Of a DNA stretch of 64,000 nt, positions 16,687 to 26,207 are shown in pieces (position 1 is the first letter of the stretch; each line of letters begins with the position of its first letter). Source of the DNA: Roseobacter sp. MH60115 (GTDB lineage: Bacteria; Pseudomonadota; Alphaproteobacteria; Rhodobacterales; Rhodobacteraceae). The notes beneath the pieces were generated by a model, which had not been told where the DNA came from, ran no database searches, and worked only from the letters and a program-made list of their open reading frames with translations. The position numbers were made by a program, and so were the translations under genes. The DNA lies in NCBI RefSeq assembly GCF_015644665.1, contig NZ_JADOBQ010000004.1, forward strand, positions 379,501 through 443,500, written 5' to 3'.

Positions 16687-19029
16687 TCATTCGCCGTAGG
16701 GCACCCAGATGTTTTTGACTTCCGTTGCCGCTTCAAGGAACTCATGTCCCTGACCGGCGGTTCCCATCCAATCGCGGGCCAGGCCGTTGTTGACCCATGT
16801 GCGTTTGAGATTTGCGGCACTGGCTTTTTCGATCTCTCCCGAGAGCGATTTTGTCCCGAAGCTCCAGACCGCATCGATATCCATATGTGCGGCCATGGGA
16901 GTGGCGACGTCGGCCTGCGGGCCCGTCAGGATATTGACCACGCCCGCCGGGACGTCTGAGGTTTCCAGCACCTGGGTGAAATCCGTGGCGGCCAGCGGGT
17001 AGGGTTCCGAGGCGCTGAGGATGACCCGGTTGCCCATGGCGATGGCGGGGGCCATGCAGGAAATCAATCCTAGGAGGGGCACTTCGGACGGGCAGACCAC
17101 GCCGATCACGCCCACTGGTTCTTTCATCGCAAGTGCCACACCGCGGATCGGCACGCCATGTACCTGGCCGTCGTATTTGTCTGCCCATGCGGCATAGGTG
17201 AAGAGGCGATTGATCGCGGCCTCGACTTCTTTTGCGCCCTGTTTTCCCCCCATCATATCGTCGAGGCGGCTCGCGAACTCATCCGCGCGGGCGGAGAGGT
17301 TTTCGCCGATGTAATAGAGGATTTGTGCGCGCAGGTGACCGGTTGTTTTGGACCAGCCTTTCGCGGCATGAGCGGCTTCAACCGCGTTGCGGACATCCTT
17401 GCGGTTGGCAAGGGAGGCGTGCCCCAGCAGTTTGCCGGATTTGCCCCAGATCGGGGCGGAATAGCCGCCGTCCGGGCGGGCCTGTTTGCCGCCGATGTAG
17501 AGCTTTGCCGTGCGGTCTATCGGGTCGGTTGGTGCACCATCCCCTTGATTGGGCTGGATGTCCTTGAGGGGCTTTTTGGTGCCTTTTACTCTGGTGTAGC
17601 CGGACAGACCTTCCCAACCGCCTTCGCGGCCGAAGCCGCTTTCCCGCACCCCGCCAAATCCGGCGGCGGCGTCCATCAGGTTGGTGCCGTTGACCCAGAC
17701 GATGCCGCTGGCCAGTTTGGGCGCGATGTCGAGGGCGAGGTTGATGTTCTCGCTCCAGACCGTGGCGGCAAGGCCGTAGCGGCTGTTGTTGGCCAGCGCG
17801 ATGGCGTCTTCCGGTGTGCGGAAGGTGGTGGAGACGAGCACGGGGCCAAAGATCTCTTCCTGCATGAGCGTGTCGGCAGGGTTCAGCCCGGTGATCAGCG
17901 TGGGCGGATAAAAGGAACCTTCGGAGGGCAGTTCGGTGGCCGCGACATGCGTCTCGCCCGCAGTGTTGGCCGCGACCAGACCGGCGATGGCGTTGAGCTG
18001 TACCGGATCGACGATGGCGCCGACATCGATGCTTTTGTCCAGCGGGCTGCCGACGCGCAGCTTGTCCATGCGGGCGCGGAGTTTGGCGTAAAACACCTCT
18101 GCCACCGGTTCGTGCACCAGAAGGCGTGAGCCCGCGCAGCAGACCTGTCCCTGATTGAACCAGATCGCATCGACAAGGCCCTCGACGGCGGAATCCAGAT
18201 CGGCGTCATCGAAAACGATGTAGGGGGATTTCCCACCCAGCTCGAGGCTCAGCGCCTTGCCGGAGCCTGCGGTCGCCTCGCGGATACGGCGCCCCACGGC
18301 GGTCGACCCGGTGAAGGCGACTTTATCCACCTCTGCCGCCACGACCATCTCGCCCACGGCGCTATCGCCGGTCACGATGTTCACCACGCCCTTTGGCAGG
18401 CCCGCCTGACGGCAGATATCGGCAAAGAGAAGGGCGGTGAGCGAGGTATATTCTGCCGGTTTCAGCACCACGGTGTTGCCCATGGCCAGCGCGGGCGCGA
18501 TTTTCCACGCCAGCATCAGCAGCGGGAAATTCCACGGGATGATCTGACCACAGACGCCAAGCGCTTCGCGGTCGGGCAATTCCTCTTCCATCAGCTGCGC
18601 CATGCCTGCGTGGAAATAGAAATGCCGTTGTGCCAGGGGCACATCGATGTCGCGGCTTTCCCGGATTGGCTTGCCGTTGTCCAGCGTCTCCAGCACAGCA
18701 AAAAGGCGGCTGTGTTTTTGCAACAACCGTGCAAGCGCATAGAGGTAGCGCGCGCGGCCCGGTCCCCCTAAAGCCTCCCACTTAGGCTGCGCCTTGCGCG
18801 CGGCCTTGACCGCCGTATCCACATCGGCCTGCGTGGCCTGTGTCAGCGTCGCAAGGACCTCACCAGTGGCGGGGTTGCGGCTGTCGAAGCCTTTGCCGGG
18901 TTTGGTAAAGGCCCCGTCGATGAAATGGCCAAAGCGGTCCCCCTGATCCACCAGCCACGCCAGCGCTTCGGCGGCACTTTCCGGGGCGACCCCGTAATCC
19001 ATCGTTTCAAAAATCTCGGAGATGGTCAT
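16687..19029 (-). CDS. ALDH16-type aldehyde dehydrogenase (two ALDH domains)
   Basis: The 780-residue protein contains a complete N-terminal NAD-dependent aldehyde dehydrogenase (about 1-480). It has [12 protein letters not shown] (catalytic Glu) and [12 protein letters not shown] (catalytic Cys near residue 295). After a linker comes a second ALDH-like domain (about 495-780) with a Rossmann-type part but no catalytic Cys/Glu signatures; it ends early. This matches bacterial ALDH16, of which a Loktanella enzyme has been studied structurally. Beside deoC it may oxidise acetaldehyde from deoxyribose 5-phosphate cleavage, which is inference. Its start overlaps the stop of the small HTH ORF (ATGA). 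Confidence 0.93.
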   Translation of the reverse strand: MTISEIFETMDYGVAPESAAEALAWLVDQGDRFGHFIDGAFTKPGKGFDSRNPATGEVLATLTQATQADVDTAVKAARKAQPKWEALGGPGRARYLYALARLLQKHSRLFAVLETLDNGKPIRESRDIDVPLAQRHFYFHAGMAQLMEEELPDREALGVCGQIIPWNFPLLMLAWKIAPALAMGNTVVLKPAEYTSLTALLFADICRQAGLPKGVVNIVTGDSAVGEMVVAAEVDKVAFTGSTAVGRRIREATAGSGKALSLELGGKSPYIVFDDADLDSAVEGLVDAIWFNQGQVCCAGSRLLVHEPVAEVFYAKLRARMDKLRVGSPLDKSIDVGAIVDPVQLNAIAGLVAANTAGETHVAATELPSEGSFYPPTLITGLNPADTLMQEEIFGPVLVSTTFRTPEDAIALANNSRYGLAATVWSENINLALDIAPKLASGIVWVNGTNLMDAAAGFGGVRESGFGREGGWEGLSGYTRVKGTKKPLKDIQPNQGDGAPTDPIDRTAKLYIGGKQARPDGGYSAPIWGKSGKLLGHASLANRKDVRNAVEAAHAAKGWSKTTGHLRAQILYYIGENLSARADEFASRLDDMMGGKQGAKEVEAAINRLFTYAAWADKYDGQVHGVPIRGVALAMKEPVGVIGVVCPSEVPLLGLISCMAPAIAMGNRVILSASEPYPLAATDFTQVLETSDVPAGVVNILTGPQADVATPMAAHMDIDAVWSFGTKSLSGEIEKASAANLKRTWVNNGLARDWMGTAGQGHEFLEAATEVKNIWVPYGE

Positions 19030-19259
19030 AGCCAAATCCATCCTTTTCTGGATTTCTCGACCTTACCCTCATCGACAAGCAATTGAGCTGCCCACCTCAT
19101 TTCATATTGCCAGATATAGAAAAGGTCTCCTTCTTTTTTGAAGTCCAATTCGTGCTTCCGCCAGAGTTCTTGTGCAACCTCAACAATAGTCATACGTCGA
19201 CCACTGCTCGCCAAAACTTTTGCCACCATCGGTTTCAGTGTTTCTCTTGGTGAAGTCAT
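19026..19259 (-). CDS. Small winged-helix-like protein, low GC
   Basis: The 77-residue protein (MTSPRETLKPMVAKVLAS start) contains MTIVEVAQELWRKHELDF, a helix-turn-helix-like pair, and the end [23 protein letters not shown], a beta-wing-like tail as in HARE-HTH or Mrr-N winged helices. I counted 107 G/C in the 240 bases 19021-19260 (about 45%), far below the neighbours. It sits inside the deoC-ALDH16 unit, overlapping the ALDH start by four bases and 9 bases after nothing else. It may be a transferred regulator or a remnant of a restriction-related gene. Function unknown. Confidence 0.72.
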   Translation of the reverse strand: MTSPRETLKPMVAKVLASSGRRMTIVEVAQELWRKHELDFKKEGDLFYIWQYEMRWAAQLLVDEGKVEKSRKGWIWL

Positions 19260-19268
19260 TCGTGTTTC

Positions 19269-20267
19269 CTAACTCGTCGGGTGGCGATAGCTGGCGGAAT
19301 AATTGCCGGTCACATGGTGTTCGAGCTGCCGTTCGATGTCATTGAGCAGCGACGAGGCCCCAAAGCGGAAGAGGTCAGGCTGCAGCCAGCGGTCGCCCAG
19401 CTCCTCCTTGATCAGCGCCAGATAGGTGATCGCATCCTTGGCTTTTGAAATCCCGCCTGCCGGTTTGTAGCCAACGCGAAAGCCGGTGCGCTCGAAATAA
19501 TCCCGGATCGCGCGGATCATCACCAGCGTGACGGGCAACGTGGCATTTACGCTTTCCTTGCCGGTCGAGGTCTTGATGAAATCGGCACCCGCCATCATGC
19601 AAATCATCGAGGCGCGTGCGACATTGCGCAGCGACCCCAATTCGCCGGTGGCCAGGATCGCCTTGACATGTGCGTCTCCGCAGGCGGCGCGGAAGACGCG
19701 CATCTCGTCGTAGAGCGCCTGCCAATTGCCGGACAGTACGTGGCGGCGGGAGATCACGATGTCGATCTCTGCGGCTCCGGCCTTGACGCTTTCGTCGATC
19801 TCCGCAAGGCGCAGGTGCAAGGGGGACAGGCCCGCCGGAAACCCGGTGCTGACGGCGGCCACGGGAATGCCGGAGCCGTTCAGGGCACGTACCGCCGCCG
19901 GGATCATCTCGTGATAAACGCAGACGGCGCCGGTGGTGATCGGGCCCATGCCCATCGCCTCCAGCAGGCTTTGCGCAATGGGTTGCCGGGCCTTGGCGCA
20001 GAGCCGCGCAACGCGGTGTTCGGTGTCATCGCCGGACAGGGTGGTCAGATCGATGCAGGTGACTGCGCGCAAAAGCCACGCGGCCTGATGCTGTTTCTTG
20101 ACCGACCGTCGCGCGGGCAGGCTGGCCGCACGCCGTTCAATGGCGGAGGTGTTCGCCTGCAGGCTACGCACCCAGTCCAGATCCAGCGCCATGCCGGGAT
20201 TGCGGGGCTCGGTGACCTGCGGCAACTGGTGGCTGGCCGTTGCGGTTTGTGTTGTCTGGCTGAGCAT
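19269..20267 (-). CDS. deoC: Deoxyribose-phosphate aldolase
   Basis: The 332-residue protein cleaves 2-deoxyribose 5-phosphate to glyceraldehyde 3-phosphate and acetaldehyde. The Schiff-base lysine is K232 in FIKTSTGKES. Other class I DeoC features are CIDLTTL, the VYHEM region, EIDIVISRRHVLSGNW, VKAILATGELG and GYKPAGGISKAKDA. It is longer than E. coli DeoC (about 260) through an N-terminal extension of about 75 residues, as in many alphaproteobacterial and eukaryotic DeoC. ATG at 20267 (MLSQTTQTAT) was chosen because the frame before it looks non-coding. The ALDH16 gene downstream could use the acetaldehyde. Confidence 0.94.
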   Translation of the reverse strand: MLSQTTQTATASHQLPQVTEPRNPGMALDLDWVRSLQANTSAIERRAASLPARRSVKKQHQAAWLLRAVTCIDLTTLSGDDTEHRVARLCAKARQPIAQSLLEAMGMGPITTGAVCVYHEMIPAAVRALNGSGIPVAAVSTGFPAGLSPLHLRLAEIDESVKAGAAEIDIVISRRHVLSGNWQALYDEMRVFRAACGDAHVKAILATGELGSLRNVARASMICMMAGADFIKTSTGKESVNATLPVTLVMIRAIRDYFERTGFRVGYKPAGGISKAKDAITYLALIKEELGDRWLQPDLFRFGASSLLNDIERQLEHHVTGNYSASYRHPTS

Positions 20268-20366
20268 CGCGGCACTCCTGAACCTGCGGGACTGCAAAGT
20301 CGCATGGCCGGTCAGGCTTGGCAAGAACCGGCACGTCGCGTCATTCGGGTAATCGATTCCGAATTT

Positions 20367-20726
20367 CTAGCTGCCGCGGTATGTCGAATAGCCGAAGGGC
20401 GAGAGCAGCAGCGGCACGTGGTAGTGGCTGTCGCTGTCCGAAATCCCGAAGCGGATCGGAATACTGTCGAGAAAGCGCGGCTCTTCCGGCGCGACACCGC
20501 TGGCGGTGAGGTAGGGTCCGGCTTCGAAGATCAACTCGTAGACGCCCGCCTTGAACTTGTCCTTGCCGAGGATCGGCGCATCCGTGCGGCCATCCGCATT
20601 GGTGACGGCCTCCGCGATTTTCCGGTGGCTGTTGCCGGACACGCGGAACAGCAGGATGCGGAGCCCTTCCGCCGGGCAGCCACGCGCCGTGTCGAGAACA
20701 TGGGTGGTCAGATATCCCTCGGGCAT
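20367..20726 (-). CDS. uraH: 5-hydroxyisourate hydrolase (transthyretin-like)
   Basis: The 119-residue protein hydrolyses 5-hydroxyisourate, the product of urate oxidation, to OHCU. The family signatures are both present: LTTHVLDTARGCPA at the N-terminus (catalytic His8) and the C-terminal YHVPLLLSPFGYSTYRGS. ATG at 20726 (MPEGYLTTHV) gives the normal length. It is divergent from the puuE-uraD fusion, with 105 bases between starts, and about 100 bases upstream of deoC on the same strand. It acts in the cytoplasm together with PuuD and UraD. Confidence 0.96.
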   Translation of the reverse strand: MPEGYLTTHVLDTARGCPAEGLRILLFRVSGNSHRKIAEAVTNADGRTDAPILGKDKFKAGVYELIFEAGPYLTASGVAPEEPRFLDSIPIRFGISDSDSHYHVPLLLSPFGYSTYRGS

Positions 20727-20831
20727 TGGCGTCTTTCCTGCTGTTTCACCTGCAACCTGCCCGGCCCAGATACGAATTGCAACGGCCCGCAACCCGGTAT
20801 TGAATGGCCCGGCAGGCACAGGAGTTCGTTT

Positions 20832-22244
20832 GTGAAACGCTATCCCCGGGATTTTTCAGGCTATGGGGCCAATCCGCCAGATGCGCAGTGGCCCGGTGGC
20901 GCCCGGATTGCCGTGCAATTCGTGCTGAACTACGAAGAAGGGGGCGAAAACTGCCTGCTGCACGGGGACGCCGCGTCAGAGGCATTTCTCTCCGAAATCG
21001 TCGGTGCGCAGCCCTGGCTGGGGCAGCGGCACTGGAATATGGAATCGATTTACGATTATGGCGCGCGCGCCGGGTTCTGGCGGCTGCACCGCCTGTTTAC
21101 CGGCGCGGGCGTGCCGGTCACGGTCTACGGTGTGGCCTCGGCGTTGGCCCGTGCGCCGGAGCAGGTCAAGGCGATGCAGGAGGCGGGCTGGGAAATTGCC
21201 AGCCACGGGCTTAAATGGATCGACTACAAAGATCACGCCGAGGCCGACGAGGCCGCGGATATGATGGAGGCGATCCGCCTGCACGGCGAGGTTACCGGCG
21301 AAAGCCCGCGCGGCTGGTACACCGGGCGCTGTTCGGAGAATACGGTGGCGCTGGCGGCCAAGACCGGGCAATTCGAATACATCTCGGATACCTACGATGA
21401 TGATCTGCCCTATTGGCGCAAGATCGGGCGGCGCAATCAGCTGATCATCCCCTATACGCTGGATTGCAATGACATGCGCTTTGCCACGCCGCAGGGGTTC
21501 AATTCAGGCGACCAGTTCTTTGCCTATCTGCGCGACACCTTCGACGCTCTCTATGCCGAAGGCGCAGCGGGGGCGGCCAAGATGATGTCCGTCGGGCTGC
21601 ATTGCCGGTTGATCGGCAGACCCGGTCGGGTGCAGGCGCTGAAACGCTTTATCGACTATATTCAGGGCTTTGAGGGCGTCTGGTGTCCGCGTCGGATCGA
21701 AATTGCGGAACATTGGCGCAAAGTGCATCCGCCCACCCGCATGGCACGGCCCTCGGCGTTGAAGAAAACCGATTTCGTCGAACGGTTTGGCGGTATCTTC
21801 GAGCATTCAGAGTGGATTGCGGAACGCGCCTTTGAGCTTGAGCTGGGGCCTGCGCATGATACGGCGACGGGCCTGCATTCCGCGTTGGCGCGCATGTTTC
21901 GCTCCGCTACGGTGGAGGAACGGATGGGCGTGTTACGGGCGCACCCTGATCTGGCAGGCAAACTGGCCGCAGCCAAACGTCTGACCGTCGAAAGCACGCA
22001 GGAACAGGCCAGCGCCGGGCTTGACGCGTTGACCGATGAGGAACGCGAGACCTTCGAGAGCCTGAACGCCGCATATGTCAAGAAACATGGGTTTCCTTTC
22101 ATTATTGCAGTGAAAGATCACGACAAGGCCGGTATTCTACGTGCCTTCCAGCGGCGGCTGGACCATGAGACGGATACGGAATTCGATGAAGCCTGCCGTC
22201 AGGTGGAGCGCATTGCCGAGATCAGACTGGAGGCGCTCTTATGA
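20832..22244 (+). CDS. Fusion of allantoinase PuuE and OHCU decarboxylase UraD
   Basis: The 470-residue protein starts at GTG 20832 (AGGAG upstream). Residues about 1-305 form a polysaccharide-deacetylase-like allantoinase (PuuE): YPRDFSGYGANPPDAQWPGG, NYEEGGENCLLHGD, EIASHGLKWIDY and GLHCRLIGRPGR. Residues about 308-470 form 2-oxo-4-hydroxy-4-carboxy-5-ureidoimidazoline decarboxylase (UraD): FGGIFEHSEWIAERAF, HPDLAGKL and FPFIIAVKDHDK. Together they convert OHCU to S-allantoin and open it to allantoate. The open frame extending upstream to 19668 is antisense to deoC and uraH and is not used. The stop overlaps the next gene by four bases. Confidence 0.95.
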   Translation: MKRYPRDFSGYGANPPDAQWPGGARIAVQFVLNYEEGGENCLLHGDAASEAFLSEIVGAQPWLGQRHWNMESIYDYGARAGFWRLHRLFTGAGVPVTVYGVASALARAPEQVKAMQEAGWEIASHGLKWIDYKDHAEADEAADMMEAIRLHGEVTGESPRGWYTGRCSENTVALAAKTGQFEYISDTYDDDLPYWRKIGRRNQLIIPYTLDCNDMRFATPQGFNSGDQFFAYLRDTFDALYAEGAAGAAKMMSVGLHCRLIGRPGRVQALKRFIDYIQGFEGVWCPRRIEIAEHWRKVHPPTRMARPSALKKTDFVERFGGIFEHSEWIAERAFELELGPAHDTATGLHSALARMFRSATVEERMGVLRAHPDLAGKLAAAKRLTVESTQEQASAGLDALTDEERETFESLNAAYVKKHGFPFIIAVKDHDKAGILRAFQRRLDHETDTEFDEACRQVERIAEIRLEALL

Positions 22245-23050
22245 GCTATGCGTTCCCCCCCGGCGGATTGCCGGATCAATCCGTGCACCCCGAAGGCACG
22301 GCGATTTTCACTGAAAGCTACGCCGTCCTGCCCGCCGTCACGCAGCGCGATATCGTCACCAGCTTCCTGCCGGAATGGACGGACACGCGCGCCTGGATTC
22401 TGGCCCGCCCGCTAAGCGGATTTGCAGAGACTTTCGCGCAATATGCGGTTGAGATTGCACCGGGGGGCGGCTCCGATGCGCCGGAACCGGATCAATCCGC
22501 GCAGGCCATCCTTTTTGTAGCGGCAGGAGAGGCGACCCTGACCGTGGATGGCAATGAACACGCGCTGAAACCCGGCAGTTACGCCTATATCGCACCGGGG
22601 GATTTCTGGACGCTGTGGAACGACGGCGCGGCGCCCTTCAAGTGCCATTGGGTTCGCAAGGCCTATTCGCCCGTCAGGAACATCGAAGTGCCCAAAAGCT
22701 TTGTGACCTCGGATAAATCGGTCGCGCCCACCCCTATGCCCGATTGCGATGGTGTCTGGGCGACAACCCGTTTCGTGGACCCGTTGGATTTGCGGCATGA
22801 TTGCCATGTGAACATCGTGACCTTCCAGCCGGGCGGGCGCATCCCCTTTGCGGAAACCCATGTGATGGAACACGGGCTCTACGTGTTGCAGGGCACCGCC
22901 GAGTATCTTTTGAACAAGGATTGGGTCTCCGTGGGGCCTGGGGATTTCATGTGGCTGCGTGCCTTTTGCCCCCAAGCCTGTATCGCCACGGGCTCCGAGC
23001 CCTTCCGTTACCTGCTCTACAAGGACGTGAACCGTCACGTGCGCCTATGA
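22241..23050 (+). CDS. allE: (S)-ureidoglycine aminohydrolase
   Basis: The 269-residue bicupin enzyme releases ammonia from (S)-ureidoglycine to give ureidoglycolate. Two cupin barrels are visible (about 50-125 and 185-260); the second contains the metal-binding pattern FAETHVMEHGLYVLQG, and PGSYAYIAPGDFWTLWN belongs to the first. It starts within the stop of the puuE-uraD gene and overlaps the start of the ureidoglycolate lyase gene, so all three are translationally coupled. A separate allantoate amidohydrolase (allC), needed just before it, is not in the window. Confidence 0.93.
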   Translation: MSYAFPPGGLPDQSVHPEGTAIFTESYAVLPAVTQRDIVTSFLPEWTDTRAWILARPLSGFAETFAQYAVEIAPGGGSDAPEPDQSAQAILFVAAGEATLTVDGNEHALKPGSYAYIAPGDFWTLWNDGAAPFKCHWVRKAYSPVRNIEVPKSFVTSDKSVAPTPMPDCDGVWATTRFVDPLDLRHDCHVNIVTFQPGGRIPFAETHVMEHGLYVLQGTAEYLLNKDWVSVGPGDFMWLRAFCPQACIATGSEPFRYLLYKDVNRHVRL

Positions 23051-23535
23051 GCCGGGAGATCCGCTGCGTACCGCTGACCGCAGAGGCCTTTGCGCCCTAT
23101 GGCGATGTGCTCGATTGCAGCGGCACACCCGACAAGATGATCAACGCAGGGCTCTGCGGGCGCTACCATGACCGTGCCAGGCTTGATTTCGGTGAGGGGG
23201 CGCGCGCAGGCATCAGCCTCTTTCACGCCGAGCCACGCGCGTTGCCCTACACGCTTGACCTGATGGAACGGCATCCAGAGGGCAGCCAGGCCTTCATCCC
23301 GATGACGGATCAGCCCTTTCTGGTGACCGTCGCGCCGGACGCGGGTGGCAAACCGGGCGCCCCCCGCGCGTTTCTGACTGCCCCCCATCAGGCGATCAAC
23401 TTTCATAAAGGGACGTGGCACGGGGTGCTGACGCCGCTCGCAGCGCCCGGAATTTTTGCAGTCGTGGACCGGATCGGGAAAACGCCGAACCTCGAGGAGG
23501 TTTTTCTTGATCCGCCCTATCGCGTGGTTCCATAA
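23047..23535 (+). CDS. allA: Ureidoglycolate lyase
   Basis: The 162-residue protein converts ureidoglycolate to glyoxylate and urea, ending urate breakdown. Family features are PLTAEAFAPYGDVLD at the N-terminus, ISLFHAEPRALPYTLDLMERHPEGSQAF spread over residues 58-86, and NFHKGTWHGVLTPL with the active-site His, then VVDRIG. ATG at 23047 overlaps the preceding stop (ATGA). The longer frame upstream to 22801 lies inside allE and is not used. Confidence 0.94.
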   Translation: MSREIRCVPLTAEAFAPYGDVLDCSGTPDKMINAGLCGRYHDRARLDFGEGARAGISLFHAEPRALPYTLDLMERHPEGSQAFIPMTDQPFLVTVAPDAGGKPGAPRAFLTAPHQAINFHKGTWHGVLTPLAAPGIFAVVDRIGKTPNLEEVFLDPPYRVVP

Positions 23536-23580
23536 CCGTTTGAGGCCGACCAACAGGCCACTCACGACAGGGATAAAACC

Positions 23581-24900
23581 ATGACAGACACCGCATCCGG
23601 CGCTTTCCGCGACCCCAATCAGACCCCTCCGCTGGCGCAGGCCGTGCCGCTCGGCTTGCAGCACGTGCTGGCGATGTTTGCCTCGAACGTGACGCCTTCG
23701 ATCATCGTGGCGGGTGCCGCGGGGCTGGCCTTTGGCGGGCCAGAGCAGGTCTACCTGATCCAGATGGCGATGCTCTTTGCCGGGGTGGCCACGCTGTTTC
23801 AGACTGTCGGCCTGGGGCCGATCGGGGCGCGGCTGCCGATCATGCAGGGCACCAGCTTTGCCTTTGTTGGTGTGCTGGCCGGGGTGGCGGCCACCCAGGG
23901 GCTCAGCGTGGCGCTAAGCGCGTGCATCATCGGCGGCTGCGTGCATTTCGTTCTGGGCGCGTTCATCAAACATCTGCGTTGGCTTTTCCCGCCGCTGGTC
24001 ACCGGTCTGGTCATCCTCGCCATCGGTCTCTACCTCATCCCGGTGGCGATCAAATATGCAGCGGGCGGGGCGGCGACATTCCAGATGGAGGCCGAAAGCT
24101 TCGGATCGCTGATGCATTGGTCCGTGGCGCTCAGCGTGGTGATCGTGGCGCTGGTGCTGAAGTTCTTCACCAAGGGCACGCTGTCCAGTGCGGCCATCCT
24201 GATCGGGCTGATCGTGGGGTATCTGCTGGCGCTGATGCTGGGCATGGTGAACTTCGGCGCTGTTGCAAATGCCAGCTGGTTCACCGCCATCACACCTTTG
24301 CCCTACGGGTTTGAATTCTCTCTGGGCGCGGTGATTGCCGTGACGCTGGTGTCCATCGTCTCGGCCATTGAAACCGTCGGCGACACCTCTGCCACAACCA
24401 AGGCTGGGGCCGGGCGCGAGGCGACGGATGCGGAAATCTCCGGCGCCACCTATGCCGATGGGTTGGGCACGGCTGTTGCGGGGGTCTTTGGCGGGCTGCC
24501 CAACACGTCCTTTAGCCAGAATGTCGGTATCGTCGGCATGACCGGCATCATGAGCCGCCATGTGGTGACGATTGGTGCGCTGGTTCTGATCCTTTGCGGT
24601 CTGGTGCCGAAAATCGGCGCGGTGATTGCCTCGATGCCCTTGCCCGTGCTGGGCGGTGGGGTCATCGTCATGTTCGGCATGGTGGCCGCGGCGGGGATGA
24701 ATGTCCTGAGCGAGATCGAGATGAACCGCCGCAATATGGTGATCATCGCCGTGTCGCTGGCGGCCGGATTGGGGTTGAATCTGGTGCCAACGGCGGTCCA
24801 ATATCTGCCGGGCGTGGTCAAGACGCTGGCGACTTCTGCGGTGGCACCTACCGCCCTGGTGGCCATCGTGTTGAACCTTGTGCTGCCGGATGATGTGTAG
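23581..24900 (+). CDS. NCS2-family urate/xanthine permease
   Basis: This 439-residue inner-membrane protein has 12-14 hydrophobic helices and NCS2 signatures: PLGLQHVLAMFASNVTPSII at the N-terminus, GPIGARLPIMQGTSFAFVG (about 82-100), and the purine-permease motif SFSQNVGIVGMTG (about 304-316). NCS2 members import uracil, xanthine or urate with H+ or Na+. Urate is the likely substrate because it lies between allA and puuD. It starts 45 bases after allA. Confidence 0.93.
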   Translation: MTDTASGAFRDPNQTPPLAQAVPLGLQHVLAMFASNVTPSIIVAGAAGLAFGGPEQVYLIQMAMLFAGVATLFQTVGLGPIGARLPIMQGTSFAFVGVLAGVAATQGLSVALSACIIGGCVHFVLGAFIKHLRWLFPPLVTGLVILAIGLYLIPVAIKYAAGGAATFQMEAESFGSLMHWSVALSVVIVALVLKFFTKGTLSSAAILIGLIVGYLLALMLGMVNFGAVANASWFTAITPLPYGFEFSLGAVIAVTLVSIVSAIETVGDTSATTKAGAGREATDAEISGATYADGLGTAVAGVFGGLPNTSFSQNVGIVGMTGIMSRHVVTIGALVLILCGLVPKIGAVIASMPLPVLGGGVIVMFGMVAAAGMNVLSEIEMNRRNMVIIAVSLAAGLGLNLVPTAVQYLPGVVKTLATSAVAPTALVAIVLNLVLPDDV

Positions 24901-24980
24901 TCAGACGTTGTCTGGCTAGGACCCCATTCGCCGCCGGCAGGGCCACACTGGATCATCAGCTGCTGCAGAGGACAGTTTCC

Positions 24981-26204
24981 ATGTATGATTTCGCCGCCAT
25001 GGGCGCCTGGATCGAGTTCGCCGTGCGGTGGCTGCATGTCATTACCGGCATCGCATGGATCGGCTCGTCCTTCTACTTCATCGCTTTGGATCTCGGGCTG
25101 CACCGTGATCGCAATCTTGCAAGCGGTGCGGATGGTGAAGAGTGGCAGGTGCACGGTGGCGGGTTCTATCACATCCAGAAATATCTGGTGGCGCCCGAAC
25201 ACATGCCCGACGGGCTGATCTGGCACAAATGGCAAAGCTACTGGACCTGGATCAGCGGGTTTATCCTTTTGGTGATGGTCTACTATCTGGGTGCTGAATT
25301 CTACCTGATCGACCCCGCGATTGCGGATCTGCAGGTGTGGCAGGCCATTGGTATTTCGCTGGCCTCGCTGGCTCTTGGATGGGTGGCCTATAACGCGCTG
25401 TGCCGGGTGTTTGTCGATGCCAACCAGACCACGCTGATGGTGGCCTTGTTCGGCGTCCTGGTAGCGATGTCCTACTTCTACACATCGGTGTTTTCAGGCC
25501 GCGCGGCGATGTTGCATCTGGGCGCATTCACCGCCACGATCATGAGCGCCAATGTCTTCAGGATTATCATCCCGAACCAGAAAATCGTGGTTGCTGATCT
25601 GATGGCCGGGCGCAAGCCGGATGCAAAATACGGAAAAATTGCCAAGCAACGCAGCACGCACAATAACTACCTTACGTTGCCTGTCATCTTCCTGATGCTC
25701 AGCAATCATTACCCGCTGGCCTTTGCCACGGAGTTTACCTGGTTGATCGCCAGTCTTGTGTTCCTGATGGGCGTGACCATCCGTCACTATTTCAACTCAC
25801 TGCACGCCCGGACAGGGAACCCACATTGGACCTGGGCGGTCACGGTACTGATCTTCATTCTGATCATGTGGTTGTCGACGGCACCGATGTTCCGGGTGAA
25901 AGAGCCTGAGACGGCTCAAGGAAGCGCGCTGAAATTCGCACAGGCGGATGGGTTTTCTGATGTGCAGGACATTGTTCTGGGGCGTTGCTCCATGTGTCAT
26001 GCGGCTGAGCCGGTATGGGAAGGGCTGCATTGGGCACCGAAGGCGGTGCGCCTGGAAACGGAGTACCAGATCGCGCGGCAAGCCCGGGAAATTTACCTGC
26101 AGGCCGGTATGAGCCATGCCATGCCGCCCGCGAACCTGTCCTATATGGAAGAGGAAGAGCGCGCGTTGATTGTCGCGTGGTACCGTGCCGCAACCGCAGA
26201 GTGA
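24981..26204 (+). CDS. puuD: Urate hydroxylase PuuD (membrane protein with C-terminal cytochrome c)
   Basis: The 407-residue protein oxidises urate to 5-hydroxyisourate at the membrane. It has about eight transmembrane helices (DUF989 region, residues 10-315), starting WIEFAVRWLHVITGIAWIG, and a C-terminal cytochrome c domain with haem motif C336-S-M-C-H340 and a later Met-containing GMSHAMPP as possible sixth ligand. This replaces soluble uricase and would pass electrons to the respiratory chain rather than make H2O2. It completes a set with uraH, uraD, puuE, allE and allA. Confidence 0.95.
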   Translation: MYDFAAMGAWIEFAVRWLHVITGIAWIGSSFYFIALDLGLHRDRNLASGADGEEWQVHGGGFYHIQKYLVAPEHMPDGLIWHKWQSYWTWISGFILLVMVYYLGAEFYLIDPAIADLQVWQAIGISLASLALGWVAYNALCRVFVDANQTTLMVALFGVLVAMSYFYTSVFSGRAAMLHLGAFTATIMSANVFRIIIPNQKIVVADLMAGRKPDAKYGKIAKQRSTHNNYLTLPVIFLMLSNHYPLAFATEFTWLIASLVFLMGVTIRHYFNSLHARTGNPHWTWAVTVLIFILIMWLSTAPMFRVKEPETAQGSALKFAQADGFSDVQDIVLGRCSMCHAAEPVWEGLHWAPKAVRLETEYQIARQAREIYLQAGMSHAMPPANLSYMEEEERALIVAWYRAATAE

Positions 26205-26207
26205 CCA

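Noticed and set aside
19668-20831. Long in-frame extension upstream of the PuuE-UraD gene
   Set aside because: It is antisense to deoC and uraH. The GTG at 20832 has an AGGAG site and begins the conserved YPRDF sequence.
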